From: Syntrophomonadaceae bacterium
Lineage (GTDB): Bacteria > Bacillota > Dethiobacteria > DTU022
Direction: 5' to 3'
DNA length: 5,940 bases
NCBI GenBank assembly: GCA_007127255.1
Contig: SKZS01000167.1
Coordinates: 1-5,940 of the forward strand
The translations under genes were made by a program, and so were the position numbers. Positions 5,795 to 5,940 of this stretch are shown piece by piece. The notes below the pieces were generated by a model that did not search any database, was not told the DNA's origin, and was given only the letters and a program-made list of their open reading frames with translations. Numbering within the stretch: position 1 is the first letter of the stretch; the number at the start of each line of letters is the position of its first letter.

Positions 5795-5828
5795 ATACCA
5801 TTTGGTTATTTTTTCAAGGGCATAAATA

Positions 5829-5864
5829 GTACCGGGAAGAAGCAACCCTCCCGGTACTTTTTTT
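5829..5864 (+). terminator. Intrinsic terminator of the TIR operon, possibly bidirectional
   Basis: GTACCGGGA (5829-5837) and TCCCGGTAC (5849-5857) form a perfect nine-base stem with an 11-base loop, followed by seven T residues (5858-5864). It lies 34 bases after the stop of gene 4. On the minus strand the same stem follows an apparent stop at 5874-5876 and is followed by TATTTAT, a weaker U-tract, so it may serve both convergent genes. Confidence 0.92.
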
Positions 5865-5873
5865 AATTACTAC

Positions 5874-5940
5874 TTATTCATCAGAGCTAAGAATGGTAAT
5901 AATTATGCTCCTTTTGTTCCTGGGTCCGTCAAATTCACAA
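5874..5940 (-). CDS. Possible C-terminal end of a convergent gene (runs off right edge)
   Basis: On the minus strand an open frame enters from the right edge, encodes CEFDGPRNKRSIIITILSSDE, and stops with TAA (complement at 5874-5876) just before the bidirectional-looking terminator. Position next to the terminator is the main argument that it is real. The 21 complete codons are too few to identify a family, and a frame this short can occur by chance, so no product is proposed. Confidence 0.4.
   Translation of the reverse strand, partial: CEFDGPRNKRSIIITILSSDE

Noticed and set aside
5793..5816. Second terminator directly after gene 4 (AAATACC / GGTTATTT with T-run)
   Set aside because: The stem is A/T-rich with a bulge and only two G-C pairs, and most of the T-run is consumed by the stem; the hairpin at 5829-5864 is far stronger.

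Overview
The window looks like a chromosomal segment of an anaerobic Gram-positive (Firmicutes/clostridial-type) bacterium. This is inferred from strong purine-rich ribosome binding sites, a consensus sigma-A-type promoter, moderate GC content, and membrane proteins with no outer-membrane features. The organism cannot be named from the sequence.

Layout. At the left edge, positions 57 to 1 hold the first 19 codons of a leftward gene that resembles a hotdog-fold acyl-CoA thioesterase. Its promoter is readable at 144-173 on the minus strand. A 457-base divergent intergenic region follows, and then four rightward genes that read as one probable operon. Genes 1 (515-2203) and 2 (2312-4015) are tandem paralogues with the same architecture: an N-terminal TIR domain of the TIR_2 type, a Pro/Glu-rich linker, one transmembrane helix, and seven RCC1 repeats of exactly 50 residues that should form a seven-bladed beta-propeller. 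Gene 3 (4051-4641, TTG start) is a shorter, diverged TIR protein with a membrane helix and no propeller. Gene 4 (4700-5794) is a four-helix membrane protein with an external domain of about 220 residues and no recognised family. A strong hairpin terminator (5829-5864) closes the set. It sits against the probable 3' end of a convergent leftward gene whose last 21 complete codons are at 5874-5940.

How the genes may work together (inference). The positive-inside rule places the TIR domains in the cytoplasm and the propellers outside the membrane. The tandem pair therefore resembles a pair of surface receptors: a variable propeller sensor coupled to a TIR domain that could act as an NAD+-consuming effector or signalling domain. 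This is a Toll-like layout with inverted N-to-C order. Gene 3 could be a membrane-bound TIR partner or regulator, and gene 4 a membrane partner with its own external domain. Hand alignment of the two receptors shows a conserved TIR (about 92% identity), a nearly identical last blade (43/45), and identity falling steadily toward blade 1 (58%). A third of the changes in blades 1-6 fall in one ten-residue segment of the repeat. This pattern suggests sensor diversification combined with homogenisation of the ends. I know of no characterised system with this arrangement; function (defence, kin recognition, envelope sensing) is unproven.
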